From assembly GCA_015489555.1 (NCBI GenBank), contig WFZN01000075.1, positions 1-5,896 on the forward strand: DNA of 5,896 bases. The letters run 5' to 3'. Shown here piece by piece: positions 5,868 through 5,896 of this stretch (its first letter is position 1; each line of letters starts with the position of its first letter). Position numbers and translations under genes: made by a program. The notes below the pieces were generated by a model. The model was given only the letters and a program-made list of their open reading frames with translations. It was not told where the DNA came from and ran no database searches. Source of the DNA: Candidatus Dojkabacteria bacterium (GTDB lineage Bacteria; Patescibacteriota; Dojkabacteria; GCA-002793355).

Positions 5868-5896
5868 TGCTAGACTTGATGAGGCGATGGTGAATA
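5868..5896 (+). promoter_or_regulatory. Possible extended -10 promoter and start of a gene beyond the right edge
   Basis: TGCTAGACT (5868-5876) fits an extended -10 (TGnTAnnnT). GAGG (5881-5884) then precedes ATG at 5887 and GTG at 5890; the GTG has the better spacing of 5 nt. No good -35 is visible. The position just past a terminator suits a new transcription unit, and a further pilin or another T4P gene would fit the locus. Only three codons are visible, so no product can be named. On the - strand two frames are also open into this end (stops in the hairpin loop and at 5816-5814), so a convergent gene cannot be excluded. The rest of 5722-5896, apart from the hairpin, shows no gene or RNA that I recognise. 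Confidence 0.25.

Noticed and set aside
1..5896. Recoded stop codon (UGA as Gly, as in some Patescibacteria)
   Set aside because: No conserved protein here needs an in-frame TGA; all genes are uninterrupted under the standard bacterial code and end in TAA or TAG.

Overview
The window is AT-rich and densely coded. It uses the standard bacterial code: Trp is read from TGG and every stop I see is TAA or TAG. Its core is a compact type IV pilus (T4P) locus on the + strand, pilB-pilT-pilC-pilin, flanked on the left by two housekeeping genes on the - strand. Several traits together suggest a Patescibacteria (Candidate Phyla Radiation) genome: a minimal pilBTC-pilin order, a small HolB-like protein without a P-loop, a PilT with GPTGHGKTT, and few Shine-Dalgarno motifs. 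That placement is inference; no rRNA or other phylogenetic marker lies in the window.

Left part (1-904, - strand): the first 72 codons of rsmI (16S rRNA C1402 2'-O-methyltransferase), cut by the window edge, preceded by a 220-residue DNA polymerase III delta-prime-like gene (holB-like). They are 23 nt apart and probably co-transcribed. A 42-nt gap (905-946) separates holB from pilB and must hold or overlap divergent promoters.

Centre (947-5721, + strand): pilB (extension ATPase), pilT (retraction ATPase), pilC (inner-membrane platform) and a major-pilin-like gene with a class III leader. The gaps are 20, 0 and 45 nt. Together they give an assembly motor, a disassembly motor, the membrane platform both act on, and a fibre subunit. 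The prepilin peptidase (PilD) and the alignment proteins (PilM/N/O) are not here and must be encoded elsewhere.

Right end (5722-5896): a perfect 16-bp GC-rich hairpin that probably ends the pilin transcript, then AT-rich DNA with a possible extended -10 box and start codon of a gene beyond the edge.

I do not see an undescribed system. The points worth a second look are the degenerate zinc-ligand set of PilB, the six-cysteine pilin, the P-loop-less HolB-like protein, the altered AEDTR motif of RsmI, and -10-like boxes right ahead of start codons that suggest leaderless mRNAs.
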